Both the position numbers and the translations under genes were made by a program. A stretch of 39,634 bases of DNA, from positions 1 to 39,634 of IMG/VR virus record IMGVR_UViG_3300027985_001217. The stretch is one strand, 5' to 3'. This DNA comes from a virus. The notes below the pieces were generated by a model. It was not told where the DNA came from. It did not search any database and worked only from the letters and a program-made list of their open reading frames with translations. Positions 22,508-30,405 of this stretch are shown in pieces; position 1 is the first letter of the stretch, and every line of letters starts with the position of its first letter.

Positions 22508-25047
22508 TGGCAAAAGGCTTTTCACAAAAGGATTGGGAAAACGGGCATCTCCACAATGTGGAGAGTTGCGTGGGAGCAGTTGACCGGCTATATAGCAAGG
22601 CAATTGCAGATATTTCACGTCTTGCCAAACGGGTAAAAATTAACCCGGAAAAGCCTTTTAGTTTTGACGATTACCCAACAGCCAAGGCAGCAGCGGCTAA
22701 GATCGTGAAGGGGTTCAACACTGGCCTAAACCAAATCATCACCAACGGATCTCGGGAGCAGTGGCTTTACGCAAACAGGAAATCGGATGCTTTCCTTCAG
22801 TCCATTATGGACACAACAAAGATCCGCAAACCGGTGCTTGACAAGATGCAGGACCGCAACCTGGACGCCTTGAAAACCTTTCAATCCCGAAAAGTGAACG
22901 GCCTAAACCTTTCGCAGCGGATCTGGCAGTATTCCGGGCAGTTTAAAGAAGCTATGGAAATGGGGATTGACGTCGGTATTGGTGCCGGGAAATCAGCCCA
23001 ACAATTGTCCAAGGATTTGAGAGGGTTTCTCCTGGAGCCAGATAACCTGTTCAGACGTGTACGGGACAAACGGGGCAACCTGGTACTGTCGAAAGCAGCG
23101 AAATCCTTCCATCCGGGGCAGGGTGTTTACCGGTCAAGCTATAAAAATGCCATGCGGCTTACACGATCTGAGATCAACATGTCATACCGGACAGCCGATG
23201 ACCTCCGGTGGAACCAGATGGGCTTTGTCGCAGGATTCGAGATCAAGCTATCCAACAACCACACCTTGAACGGGAAACCATTTAAGGACATTTGCGACGA
23301 ACTGGCCGGAAAATACCCAAAGCAATTCCGATTCGTTGGCTGGCATCCCCAATGCCGGTGTTACAAAACCCCCATCCTGCAAGATCCGGATGAGTTCAAT
23401 GATGATGAATTGAACGAATTGAAGGCCGCGATCAACGGAACCGAGTACAAAAGGTATGTGCCAAAAAATACTGTTTCAGACGTTCCGGGCAATTTTAAAG
23501 ACTGGATTGCAAACAACCAGGTAAAGATTGATGGCTATAAATCTACCCCATACTTTATCAAGGATAATTTTAACAACGGGAAGATAGCAGACGGGCTCAG
23601 TATTGCAACAAAACGTATGAAGCCAATAAAATCCCAAGCCCAAAAAGAAGTCATCCAGAGGGCTTGGAATTCACGTCAAACAAGCAGAAAGTATAACGAC
23701 GAAGTCAGCGAAATAGCTGACCAGTACAAAGAGGTTGATTCCATCATAAATTATGCAGGCAAAATACAGAGTGAGATAAAGAAAGGATCTTCAGTTGAGA
23801 AAATTGACACGATGGTCCAAAAGCTGAGAAACAAAGTCTCTGTCAAAGACGCCTGGGAAGTTCGCAGAGAAGAAAATCAGCTCGGTGCGATACTGGCAGA
23901 TGTCAAAGGATTAAAGGCGAAATACGATAAATCGACAATTCAGAATCTGTATAATGCGGTTGACGCCAAGTTGAAGGGTTGGGAAAATCTGTCCCTGACG
24001 GATCAAAAGAAAAAGCTGCTTTTTGAAGTTAACTGGGTTGAGCAAAACAAGAAGTACGATACCTGGAAAGCCGCTCAGGACGCATACAAGAAGCGTCTTT
24101 CAAAGGTTGAATACTTGATTGAGAAGGAGTCAGTCAAATCCAGTATATCAAAGGCTCTTGATTTTGCGAAAAGTACGAAATCAACGATCCTAAAGCAGCA
24201 AGTAAAGGAATTACAGCTACTTCTTGATAATAACGCCTCTATTTCTACCCTGAAAGAAAAAGCGGTTCAGCTCAATAGCAAGGTAGATAAATTAATCAGC
24301 GACAGAGCGGCAAAAGAGGCTAAGAAGAAGCTACCCGATCTGACCGGTCTGGATAAGTTTTCGAAAGCAAGAAAAGATAAGGCCCTTTGGGCTAAGACTG
24401 CAAATATTGCAGATGACAAATTCCGGCCTAATACGCAGAATGTATGGAATGCTTCTTCATTAGAAGAGAAACAAGCGGCGTTTGAATATACGAGAGGTAG
24501 CGGGGGCTTTAACAGGCCCTTACGCGGGTATCAAGGCTCTTGGAGTGAGTTTGATTACAAAGGAGTAGGCAAAGCTGACCTTAACTATGAAGGAAGGGGC
24601 AAACAAATAGAGGGACTTACAAAAATGATTGACAAAAGCTCCTATGATTTTGACGTTTGGTTGCAACGTGGGGTTGAAAGTACTGGTACTGCGAAGTTTT
24701 TAGGTGTGGATTATGCAAAGCTGCTTAATATGTCAGCCAGTGAACTTCAATCCCTTGTCGGTAAAATTGTGAATGAGCCAGCTTTCACCTCCTGTGGATC
24801 CGCAAAAGGTAAAGGTTTCCCGGGTCATATCTTCAACATCTATTGCCCTGCTGGTACAAAAATGGTTTATGCTGAACCGTTCTCTCATTATGGGGGGAGC
24901 TACGGAACTATTTGGAACGGGGTTAATAAAAATACCCTAAGAGGTGAGCTTGAGACGATTATTCAAAGAAATACCACCTTCCGAATAACAAAGGTCGAAC
25001 GGACAGGCGGTAGATTATACATTGATATGGATGTCGTGGCTCAATAA
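22507..25047 (+). CDS. MuF-type head protein with C-terminal ADP-ribosyltransferase domain
   Basis: An 846-residue minor head protein. The N-terminal third (to about residue 295) is a phage Mu F-like head morphogenesis domain ending in the cysteine pair GWHPQCRCYKTPI. A helical spacer with coiled coils (about 320-640) follows. The C-terminal domain, about 665-846, has an arginine-serine-glutamate ADP-ribosyltransferase layout: R721 in VWLQRGV, the STS-like strand FTSCGSAKGKGF at 760-771 (S762), and E814-x-E816 in LRGELETI. ExE is typical of arginine-modifying enzymes. MuF proteins sit near the portal and may be ejected with DNA, so the domain could modify host proteins. Length is far above that of plain MuF proteins (about 300-500). 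Confidence 0.88.
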   Translation: MAKGFSQKDWENGHLHNVESCVGAVDRLYSKAIADISRLAKRVKINPEKPFSFDDYPTAKAAAAKIVKGFNTGLNQIITNGSREQWLYANRKSDAFLQSIMDTTKIRKPVLDKMQDRNLDALKTFQSRKVNGLNLSQRIWQYSGQFKEAMEMGIDVGIGAGKSAQQLSKDLRGFLLEPDNLFRRVRDKRGNLVLSKAAKSFHPGQGVYRSSYKNAMRLTRSEINMSYRTADDLRWNQMGFVAGFEIKLSNNHTLNGKPFKDICDELAGKYPKQFRFVGWHPQCRCYKTPILQDPDEFNDDELNELKAAINGTEYKRYVPKNTVSDVPGNFKDWIANNQVKIDGYKSTPYFIKDNFNNGKIADGLSIATKRMKPIKSQAQKEVIQRAWNSRQTSRKYNDEVSEIADQYKEVDSIINYAGKIQSEIKKGSSVEKIDTMVQKLRNKVSVKDAWEVRREENQLGAILADVKGLKAKYDKSTIQNLYNAVDAKLKGWENLSLTDQKKKLLFEVNWVEQNKKYDTWKAAQDAYKKRLSKVEYLIEKESVKSSISKALDFAKSTKSTILKQQVKELQLLLDNNASISTLKEKAVQLNSKVDKLISDRAAKEAKKKLPDLTGLDKFSKARKDKALWAKTANIADDKFRPNTQNVWNASSLEEKQAAFEYTRGSGGFNRPLRGYQGSWSEFDYKGVGKADLNYEGRGKQIEGLTKMIDKSSYDFDVWLQRGVESTGTAKFLGVDYAKLLNMSASELQSLVGKIVNEPAFTSCGSAKGKGFPGHIFNIYCPAGTKMVYAEPFSHYGGSYGTIWNGVNKNTLRGELETIIQRNTTFRITKVERTGGRLYIDMDVVAQ

Positions 25048-25271
25048 AGATTTAGAAAATAATCACTTTCTGATTCATACTTATCGGGAAGGCGATTCAT
25101 GAGAAGGTCATACATGTACACTTCGAACTGTTTCTCTTTCTTCTGCAGGTCTTTCAGGTTCGCGTGATTACTTTCAAACAATTTCTCGTATTCCCAGAAC
25201 TGTGAGGCTGCCCAGTTTTCTTCCGGGTCAAACGGGTTTTTAGTTTCTCCTTTATAGTACTTGTATTTCAT
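25041..25271 (-). CDS. Small acidic protein in the ADP-ribosylglycohydrolase operon
   Basis: A 76-residue protein rich in aromatic and charged residues (MKYKYYKGETKNPFDPEENW, ending SESDYFLNLY). Its start overlaps the 3' end of the glycohydrolase gene by 20 bp, and its stop overlaps the stop of the convergent MuF-ART gene by 7 bp. I do not recognise the family. Position alone makes it a candidate second immunity or partner protein for the ART domain. Confidence 0.65.
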   Translation of the reverse strand: MKYKYYKGETKNPFDPEENWAASQFWEYEKLFESNHANLKDLQKKEKQFEVYMYDLLMNRLPDKYESESDYFLNLY

Positions 25272-26031
25272 TTTTATGCTTTTTGAATTTGGATATTATT
25301 TTTTTCACGTCGTTCGGCATAAATGCCAAAGCCTTTTCTTCCATCCAGGCAGGAATTCCGTAATAGGCTTCAGCTAAAGATCCGGTAATCGCAGCAATCG
25401 TATCAGAATCGCCTCCAATTGACACGGCTAACCTAATAGCGCTCTCGAAATCCGAACTTTCAAGAAAGCAGACTATTGCCTGAGGAACGGTAACTTGGCA
25501 AGTCTCATCAAACCAATTCACCGGTCTGATTTCATCGCAGGTGAAGTCTATATTATATCGAAATTTGAATTTTATGCTTTTGCGTAATTCATCCAACGTT
25601 GCCCCTTGACTCAACATATAAATGCTAAGGGCTATGCATTGCGCGCCACGTACTCCTTCAGGATGATTGTGGGTTATATTCGCCGACTCCTTTGCCAATT
25701 TCAAGGCATCGTCATGACTGCCCGCTAACCAACCAACAGGCGAAACCCGCATTGCAGAACCATTACCAAAACTATTGTAGGGCCCCATACTTTTGTCATG
25801 AACCCATCGACCAAACATCCCACCATAAGAGCTGGGATACTTCCGGCACCAGTTTCTCATGGTCTCTGGCAGATTACTGTTAGGGTGTAATAGCCAATCG
25901 GCAACTGCGACAGAACAGATGGTATCATCCGTAAACATGCAATCCGGGTGGAAGAATTCGAAGTCAGTCCCCCGATAGTTATTAAATTCAAACCGGGATC
26001 CGACTACATCTCCTATAATTGCTCCTATCAT
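25252..26031 (-). CDS. ADP-ribosylglycohydrolase (DraG/ARH family)
   Basis: A 259-residue enzyme that removes ADP-ribose from proteins (typically from arginine) or related substrates. Family motifs are clear: IGAIIGDVVGSRFE at the N-terminus, the metal-binding FTDDT (T34, D35, D36), GNGSAMRVSPVGW at 90-101, THNHPEGVRGA at 120-130, and SIGGDSDTIAAI with GGDSDT at 206-211, supplying the second metal site. It is full length. It sits on the opposite strand to the MuF-ART gene, separated from it only by the 76-residue gene. Protection of the lysogen from ADP-ribosylation is the obvious hypothesis; reversal of a host defence is another. Confidence 0.93.
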   Translation of the reverse strand: MIGAIIGDVVGSRFEFNNYRGTDFEFFHPDCMFTDDTICSVAVADWLLHPNSNLPETMRNWCRKYPSSYGGMFGRWVHDKSMGPYNSFGNGSAMRVSPVGWLAGSHDDALKLAKESANITHNHPEGVRGAQCIALSIYMLSQGATLDELRKSIKFKFRYNIDFTCDEIRPVNWFDETCQVTVPQAIVCFLESSDFESAIRLAVSIGGDSDTIAAITGSLAEAYYGIPAWMEEKALAFMPNDVKKIISKFKKHKNEIQVL

Positions 26032-26274
26032 CTAATCTATATTTGGATTTTTCCGGTTTCCTCGTTTTCGCTTGATTGCGCCCTCGTAGATCTTACAAGT
26101 CTTGTTCTCGTAAGGGTTATCCGGGCTTAATCCGTAATCGTACAGGCCTTGCTGCGATATTCCGATAGTTCCGGCGTCGAAAGTATCAAAGATAGCAGCA
26201 ACAGACCCGAAGTAGTGCTGTGATCCGGTTTTGAATTCAACGTGGATCACTTTGTTTCCTGGTGTTTTATTCAT
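26032..26274 (-). CDS. Hypothetical protein of a Bacteroidota phage family
   Basis: An 80-residue basic protein. The pattern HVEFKTGSQHYFGSVAAIFD followed by a conserved-looking KTCKIYEGAIKRKRGN recalls a small family seen in Bacteroidota phages, function unknown. It overlaps the upstream gene by 4 bp and abuts the glycohydrolase start, so it is in the same operon. Confidence 0.65.
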   Translation of the reverse strand: MNKTPGNKVIHVEFKTGSQHYFGSVAAIFDTFDAGTIGISQQGLYDYGLSPDNPYENKTCKIYEGAIKRKRGNRKNPNID

Positions 26275-26738
26275 TTTTTCAGTGCTGAGATATCAAGTTT
26301 TACTTTGGCCTCATCTTCAAATATGGCTTGCAGTTCATTAACCGACGACGCAAAGATGTTGAACGGATTTCCCTCTGTTGTAAGAGTTACATAACGGCCC
26401 CTATGAATTTTTTTATAGACTCCGTAAACACCGGGTGAATCAGACTCTTTAAAATACAGGTCTGTTTTAGCATACAACCCTTGGTCGTTTGAGAAACCTA
26501 ATCGGTCAAATACAGTTGAGTCTAACGGAATTGGAGATATTTCCTCGATGTCTGTTAGGTTGATATAGTTCTCCAATTGCACCATCTTATCGATCGGAGC
26601 ATTAGGATCTGGGGTCTCTCCTTCAACCAAAGACCCCGTAGATTTTGAAAATTCAACTATCTCTGGATCCTTTACCACTGCTGGCCTTTCGTTGTGGTAA
26701 ACAAGGCTTCCTTTTCTTAAACTTTTTGTGTCAATCAT
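26271..26738 (-). CDS. Hypothetical protein, first gene of the glycohydrolase operon
   Basis: A 155-residue protein. It begins KSLRKGSLVYHNERPAVV, has a central SPIPLDSTVFDRLGF and ends with a VNELQAIFED-type helix. The same order of blocks is found in the 29981-30364 product, so the two are distant paralogs of a family common in Bacteroidota phages. No function is known. A promoter candidate lies directly upstream (26786-26818), and the gene overlaps the next by 4 bp. Confidence 0.65.
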   Translation of the reverse strand: MIDTKSLRKGSLVYHNERPAVVKDPEIVEFSKSTGSLVEGETPDPNAPIDKMVQLENYINLTDIEEISPIPLDSTVFDRLGFSNDQGLYAKTDLYFKESDSPGVYGVYKKIHRGRYVTLTTEGNPFNIFASSVNELQAIFEDEAKVKLDISALKK

Positions 26739-26785
26739 GAGTTTGTCAATTTTTTTGTTTCGTGTAATTTACGATATTTATTCAA

Positions 26786-26818
26786 TAAAGTTAGTTTTCA
26801 TGTGTAACTAATCTCAAA
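26786..26818 (-). promoter_or_regulatory. Promoter of the glycohydrolase operon
   Basis: On the minus strand TTTG (26815-26818) and TAACTTTA (26786-26793) are 21 bp apart. The -7 box matches TAnnTTTG in seven of eight positions. It lies 47 bp before the ATG at 26738 and would transcribe the four genes down to 25041. Confidence 0.55.
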
Positions 26819-26875
26819 TTTTTTCCGTACTCGCTAACGATGTGCAAATGCTATTAAAACGCGCACTTGCACCCA

Positions 26876-26958
26876 TGTTACCGTGCATTTTGCAGAAACG
26901 AATCCAGTTATTAAGCAAAACTTAACTACTGCAAAACGTCCCCTTCGGCACGGTAACA
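26876..26958. repeat. Nested inverted-repeat element, possible structured RNA or DNA hairpin
   Basis: TGTTACCGTGC (26876-26886) pairs perfectly with GCACGGTAACA (26948-26958). Inside it TTTTGCAG (26888-26895) pairs with CTGCAAAA (26929-26936), and TTAAG (26911-26915) with CTTAA (26921-26925) around a CAAAA loop. Three concentric perfect stems in 83 bases between genes are unlikely by chance. It matches no RNA family I recognise. Confidence 0.55.
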
Positions 26959-27062
26959 ATGTACATAGGGCATTTATCGCAGCATTTAATAAACGGGCTG
27001 CAAACTTTGAGGAATAAAAAGAAAACCCCTCCGCACGTAGGCTTTTATCAAAGCCTTTTGAA

Positions 27063-27249
27063 TTAGCGTACATCAATCCTGATAAGTTTAAATTCATCGT
27101 GTTCATACGGTTGTTTTTTTCGGCTCAAATAAGTGTTTATATTTTCCCTGTACTTTTCGTAATCTGGGTATGCTTCAAAAAAAGGTAAAAGGTCTAAGGC
27201 TCGTATAAGCCTCAAACCTATCTTCAAAAACTGCAAGTATTATTCTCAT
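27063..27249 (-). pseudogene. Frameshifted small gene (homopolymer run)
   Basis: On the minus strand, ATG at 27249 opens a frame MRIILAVFEDRFEAY and then TSLRPFTFF, which stops at once after a run of seven T (plus-strand A run 27177-27183). With one T fewer the frame continues with FEAYPDYEKYRENINTYLSR and a basic end to a TAA at 27063-27065, giving 61 residues of coherent protein. It is a broken gene, a sequencing indel or, less likely, a programmed slip. Function unknown. Confidence 0.6.
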
Positions 27250-27366
27250 ATTTTCGTTAGTTGATTTAATCGACAAACCCAAAAATTCACGGTAAAACCA
27301 AGTATGTAGTGCCATTTTTTAAGTCCAAACAAAAAAGCCAAAGCAATAGCAATTCTGCATTCAATT

Positions 27367-27579
27367 TTATTTAACAGGATCGTACTCATTGAAATATTTT
27401 TTAGCATCTGATTTGCGTTTAAAAACTTCGATTGAAAGCCTGATAACCATAATTGGATTGCCTTTAAAAAAATCAAAGTATTTGTATCTTCTATCTCTAA
27501 TACTTTCCGGGTCTATCTTTTCAACGACAGTAATTTGACCATTAACCTCTGTGTAATATTCGTTTTTTCGTAGTGCCAT
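27367..27579 (-). CDS. Small basic hypothetical protein
   Basis: A 70-residue protein from the ATG at 27579. The longer frame to 27636 would start inside the -33/-7 promoter region, so the internal start was chosen. The sequence (KNEYYTEVNGQITVVEKIDP, then FFKGNPIMVIRLSIEVFKRK) is charged with alternating strands and helices. No family recognised. It has its own promoter at 27603-27633. Confidence 0.6.
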   Translation of the reverse strand: MALRKNEYYTEVNGQITVVEKIDPESIRDRRYKYFDFFKGNPIMVIRLSIEVFKRKSDAKKYFNEYDPVK

Positions 27580-27602
27580 TGTATTAATTTTAATGTTCTC
27601 TA

Positions 27603-27633
27603 CAAATATATATAGATTATTTGTAATAATCAA
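27603..27633 (-). promoter_or_regulatory. Promoter of the 70-residue protein gene
   Basis: On the minus strand TTG (27631-27633) and TATATTTG (27603-27610) are 20 bp apart, a full match to the Bacteroidota promoter model. The start would be near 27596, about 17 bp before the ATG at 27579. Confidence 0.7.
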
Positions 27634-27667
27634 CACTTTTATACAATTATTATAATATTGTTTGTAT

Positions 27668-27760
27668 TTATTTTTCCTTCCCTTCTGTTTTCTTTTTATT
27701 TGCGCTCCGAATCAACGGCAGTTTTAAACGCCCCATGTACTCACCGTTAGCGAGAATCAA
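27668..27760 (-). CDS. Possible very small gene or gene remnant
   Basis: After the ParB-like gene a different frame reads LILANGEYMGRLKLPLIRS and a lysine-rich end, stopping at 27668-27670. The open frame continues upstream inside the ParB-like gene to about 27805. A TTG at 27758-27760 overlaps the ParB-like stop (TTGA); an ATG at 27736 gives only 22 residues. The composition is protein-like, so it may be a coupled mini-gene or the tail of a replaced gene. Confidence 0.3.
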   Translation of the reverse strand: MILANGEYMGRLKLPLIRSANKKKTEGKEK

Positions 27761-28503
27761 TAAATAACCTGTCTGACTGAGTTCCGGTAATTGTACAGGG
27801 TTTCAATCTGCTTGAGGTATTCCTTATACGAATCCTGTTTCTCAATCTTCAGCTCGTGCTTTTCCAGCTTGGCGATGATCTTATCATGTTCATACTTTTC
27901 GTTTTTGCTTAATCGTTCAATCGCCTGCAGGAATGAACGTGACCGGTACTCTGCCCCGAACGGTTGATAGTCTTTTGCAAGATACATGATCCTCATTGCC
28001 TCATCCAGGTGATTCACTTTGAAGTCACCATCTTTGAAAGCTTCTGTTTTACCTCCACCGGATACCTTTCCGTACATTAGTAGGTTTATAGCAAGCGAGA
28101 TACTGACTTTGTGAGCTGCGATGAAGTCAGACAATGCCTGATAGTCCTCCCTGTTCACTCCCGCATCAATATAGCAGTTCATGTAATCCCTGGCTTTCCA
28201 GCGGCTCTGATTGTTGTTGATCTCTGCCACCTGGCGAAGCTCCACATTTGGAACGACCACGTAGTAAACCGGTAATTTCAGTTTTTTGCACACGAAGAAC
28301 CGATGTTGACCATCGATGATAAAATTATCTTCATTGACCATGACCGGGTTGTACTTGAAGAAATTCAGCCCGGACTCAACGCTTTTGATGATCTTCTTTA
28401 TCTTGGACTCGTTCAGGTCCCGGTTGCCACTCAGGAAACGAAACATCCCGTATTCGTTTGTGTAGTAAATTTTAGTGTTGCTCTCGTTCATGCTCTCGTT
28501 CAT
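27757..28503 (-). CDS. ParB/Srx-fold protein, partner of the DNA methyltransferase
   Basis: A 248-residue protein with the ParB N-terminal/sulfiredoxin-like fold. The signature NFIIDGQHRFFVCKKLKLPV is at about 63-82, preceded by a strand FFKYNPVMVN and followed by YYVV. The C-terminal part is helical. Phages often pair such proteins with DNA methyltransferases, here 10 bp upstream on the same strand; roles proposed for the fold include nuclease, nucleotide hydrolysis and DNA binding. The gene starts with a 12-bp tandem duplication (plus strand 28481-28504), giving MNESMNES and two alternative ATGs. Confidence 0.85.
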   Translation of the reverse strand: MNESMNESNTKIYYTNEYGMFRFLSGNRDLNESKIKKIIKSVESGLNFFKYNPVMVNEDNFIIDGQHRFFVCKKLKLPVYYVVVPNVELRQVAEINNNQSRWKARDYMNCYIDAGVNREDYQALSDFIAAHKVSISLAINLLMYGKVSGGGKTEAFKDGDFKVNHLDEAMRIMYLAKDYQPFGAEYRSRSFLQAIERLSKNEKYEHDKIIAKLEKHELKIEKQDSYKEYLKQIETLYNYRNSVRQVIY

Positions 28504-28513
28504 GTTATGGTTT

Positions 28514-29389
28514 TTAATTGAAATACTTCAAGGCTTCTCTCCCAACCCACTCAGCCATTTGAACAGCCACACCATTGCCGATTTGCTGAAATTGCTGATT
28601 CTCGGTACCGGCAAACTTGAAGCTGTCCGGTACTCCCATCAAACGGGCGTATTCCAACACGGTGTAAGGCCTGATCTTATTCGGGTGTGACTTATCGACC
28701 ACAAGGCGGGTGCTGCGATCTTTGGCATAGTGGGCCACGCACGTAGGCGCGTAACTGGATGGATCAGCCGGATCGGATATGATAGGCAGATCCCGGTATT
28801 TTCCACTCAGCCGATTAATCACCGATTTCGGGATTGCCACATGTGGAGCGCTTTCGATAATTTCAGACAACTGGACCCGACGTTGTTGCTTTGGTGGCGA
28901 AATAGAGATCCGCCTTTTCGTTCCAATCAGGATGAGTCGTTCACGTTTCTGGGGTAGCCAGTTCAAAGCATCTACCGGGCAGAAGATATTCAGATAGTAG
29001 TCTGGCAGTTTGGTCATTGCTTCCATGACAACCGGGAATTTTCGCATACCTGGCACATTCTCCACGATGTACATTTCCGGTCGTTTGATTGCCAACATCC
29101 GGAAAAAATGCAGGAACAAGTCATCTCCGGTCCTGGCCCCGTGGATATCGGCAATCGTGCTGTATTTCGTACAAGGGTAAGTCCCGACAATGATGTCAGA
29201 GTCGTTCTGATCACCTACCAGAGCGTCACGGATGTCTGCCTGGATGACGCTGTGTCCGAAATTGGCTCTCAATGTTTCCGCACAAACCGGATCGATCTCC
29301 AACGATTGTTGGATGTCTACTCCGGCCATGGTGAGTCCCAGATCCATGAGGCCTCCGCCGGAAAAGTATGAGTTTGCTGTTGGTGTCAT
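28514..29389 (-). CDS. Orphan DNA cytosine-5 methyltransferase
   Basis: A 291-residue C5-methyltransferase. Motif I is SYFSGGGLMDLGLTMAG (7-23), motif IV with the catalytic cysteine is GTYPCTKYS (94-102), motif VI is IVENVPGM, motif VIII is PQKRERLILIG, and motif X is QQIGNGVAVQMAEW near the end. The target-recognition region (about 185-230) is short. No cognate restriction enzyme is visible, so it probably protects phage DNA from host restriction or marks it. It overlaps the upstream gene by 4 bp. Confidence 0.93.
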   Translation of the reverse strand: MTPTANSYFSGGGLMDLGLTMAGVDIQQSLEIDPVCAETLRANFGHSVIQADIRDALVGDQNDSDIIVGTYPCTKYSTIADIHGARTGDDLFLHFFRMLAIKRPEMYIVENVPGMRKFPVVMEAMTKLPDYYLNIFCPVDALNWLPQKRERLILIGTKRRISISPPKQQRRVQLSEIIESAPHVAIPKSVINRLSGKYRDLPIISDPADPSSYAPTCVAHYAKDRSTRLVVDKSHPNKIRPYTVLEYARLMGVPDSFKFAGTENQQFQQIGNGVAVQMAEWVGREALKYFN

Positions 29390-29673
29390 AGATCCTGTAT
29401 TTCGAAGGGTGTGTATTTCACGGTTAGCAGGTGCCTGTCAACCTCTCCGGTAGGGGATAGGTGGTACAGCTCTGCCTCACCCGATGTGATTTGCAGCTTG
29501 TAGGCATGTTCTGCCCGTATGTGGTTCCCACTGGGTATCTGCTTAATGTTGGCGTCAAAGACGCGTGTTAGGTCTTCCAGGGTATCCCACACCAGACAAG
29601 CCCGTACGACAAGATTGCATACTTTGCGATCCAGGTCGCTCTTTCGTGATTTTTGGTATTCTGTTTTAAGCAT
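29386..29673 (-). CDS. Hypothetical protein coupled to the methyltransferase
   Basis: A 95-residue protein. The N-terminus is basic (KTEYQKSRKSDLDRKVCNLV), then come helices and a beta-rich end (AYKLQITSGEAELYHLSP, then LLTVKYTPFEIQDL). Its stop overlaps the methyltransferase start (ATGA), so the two are made together. No family recognised; an accessory or regulatory role is possible. Confidence 0.6.
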   Translation of the reverse strand: MLKTEYQKSRKSDLDRKVCNLVVRACLVWDTLEDLTRVFDANIKQIPSGNHIRAEHAYKLQITSGEAELYHLSPTGEVDRHLLTVKYTPFEIQDL

Positions 29674-29734
29674 AGCGTTTTAGTATTTGCTTATTTGCTT
29701 TTTCTATCTGTGGTTTTAAGTCTTTCCAGTTCAT
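29666..29734 (-). CDS. Possible 22-residue leader peptide
   Basis: ATG at 29734 opens MNWKDLKPQIEKANKQILKR plus two residues, ending at 29666-29668, and the next gene's ATG (29671-29673) overlaps its end. The amphipathic lysine-rich helix looks protein-like, but the length allows chance. It may couple translation to the methyltransferase operon. Confidence 0.25.
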   Translation of the reverse strand: MNWKDLKPQIEKANKQILKRYA

Positions 29735-29741
29735 AAAATTT

Positions 29742-29966
29742 TTATTTAACGGTAGTTCTATGTGAAGAAGAAGACATCACATCGGCATTTAGAAAATAAT
29801 CACAAAGCCCGTTCTTTTCATGCCCTTTAAATGTAGTTGTCGAATAAATCGACCTATCTTCTTTTGTTCTGTCAATCTGTATTTGTTTAAATCTTGCACA
29901 AAAAGCATTAGTTGGGCATTTGTAATTATCGCATCTCGAAATATCGCTATGTATTAAATCTTTCAT
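29742..29966 (-). CDS. Small cysteine-motif protein
   Basis: A 74-residue protein. The N-terminal half has CDNYKCPTNAFCARF and a later GLCDYF, giving four cysteines (C12, C17, C23, C55) that could hold a zinc ion or Fe-S cluster. Similar short proteins are common in Bacteroidota phages, with no assigned function. It lies 14 bp downstream of the 29981-30364 gene in the leftward operon. Confidence 0.6.
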   Translation of the reverse strand: MKDLIHSDISRCDNYKCPTNAFCARFKQIQIDRTKEDRSIYSTTTFKGHEKNGLCDYFLNADVMSSSSHRTTVK

Positions 29967-29980
29967 TTTATGATATGTTA

Positions 29981-30364
29981 TTATTTAAATGATTGTACAA
30001 GTCCTTTCACTTCAAGCTCTTTACCCGTAAGTGCAAAAAATAAATTCTGCAATTCGTGCACATATTTACGCTTACCAAATTCCCAGCTGCCGGAAATTCT
30101 AATGCAATTATCATCAAGGTCATAAGCTAACCAGTCTTCCATAAACCAACGGTAATTCGTTTCCTCATCTTTAGTAAAACCTAAATCGGTCAGCCATTTT
30201 TCGTCTATTTCGATTGGCAAATAAGAGTTTTCCCAGTAATCGCCCTCTAAACTACGTCCACCAACGTAATTCATATTTAAAGAGCATCCGATTTGGCGAA
30301 CTACTGAAACGCCATTTACTTTACTTCTGACTATATTTCCCAGCCTTAAATTTTTTGCTTCCAT
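29981..30364 (-). CDS. Hypothetical protein, paralog of the 26271-26738 product
   Basis: A 127-residue protein from the ATG at 30364; the longer frame to 30406 would add an unlikely hydrophobic leader. It has the block order KNLRLGNIV, LPIEIDEKWLTDLGF and VHELQNLFFALTG, as in the 26271-26738 product. This is a widespread Bacteroidota phage family of unknown function. Two divergent copies within 4 kb suggest separate acquisition rather than recent duplication. Confidence 0.65.
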   Translation of the reverse strand: MEAKNLRLGNIVRSKVNGVSVVRQIGCSLNMNYVGGRSLEGDYWENSYLPIEIDEKWLTDLGFTKDEETNYRWFMEDWLAYDLDDNCIRISGSWEFGKRKYVHELQNLFFALTGKELEVKGLVQSFK

Positions 30365-30405
30365 TTCGGTTCTAATTAGAATTATTAATAAACAGCCCGT
30401 GGGCA

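Larger units (their letters stand above)
26739..27366. other. Stretch without an intact gene: promoter, nested inverted repeats, broken gene
   Basis: These 628 bases hold a leftward promoter (26786-26818), a nested inverted-repeat element (26876-26958) and a frameshifted small gene (27063-27249). Minus-strand reading frames at 26834-27106 and 27246-27476 exist but have the composition of chance ORFs. I found no tRNA, insertion sequence or other coding region. Confidence 0.6.

Noticed and set aside
26834-27106. 90-residue minus-strand ORF
   Set aside because: Its N-terminus is the out-of-frame end of the frameshifted small gene, it covers the nested inverted repeats, and the composition is not protein-like.
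27246-27476. 76-residue minus-strand ORF
   Set aside because: It overlaps the better supported 27367-27579 gene in another frame and the translation looks like chance.
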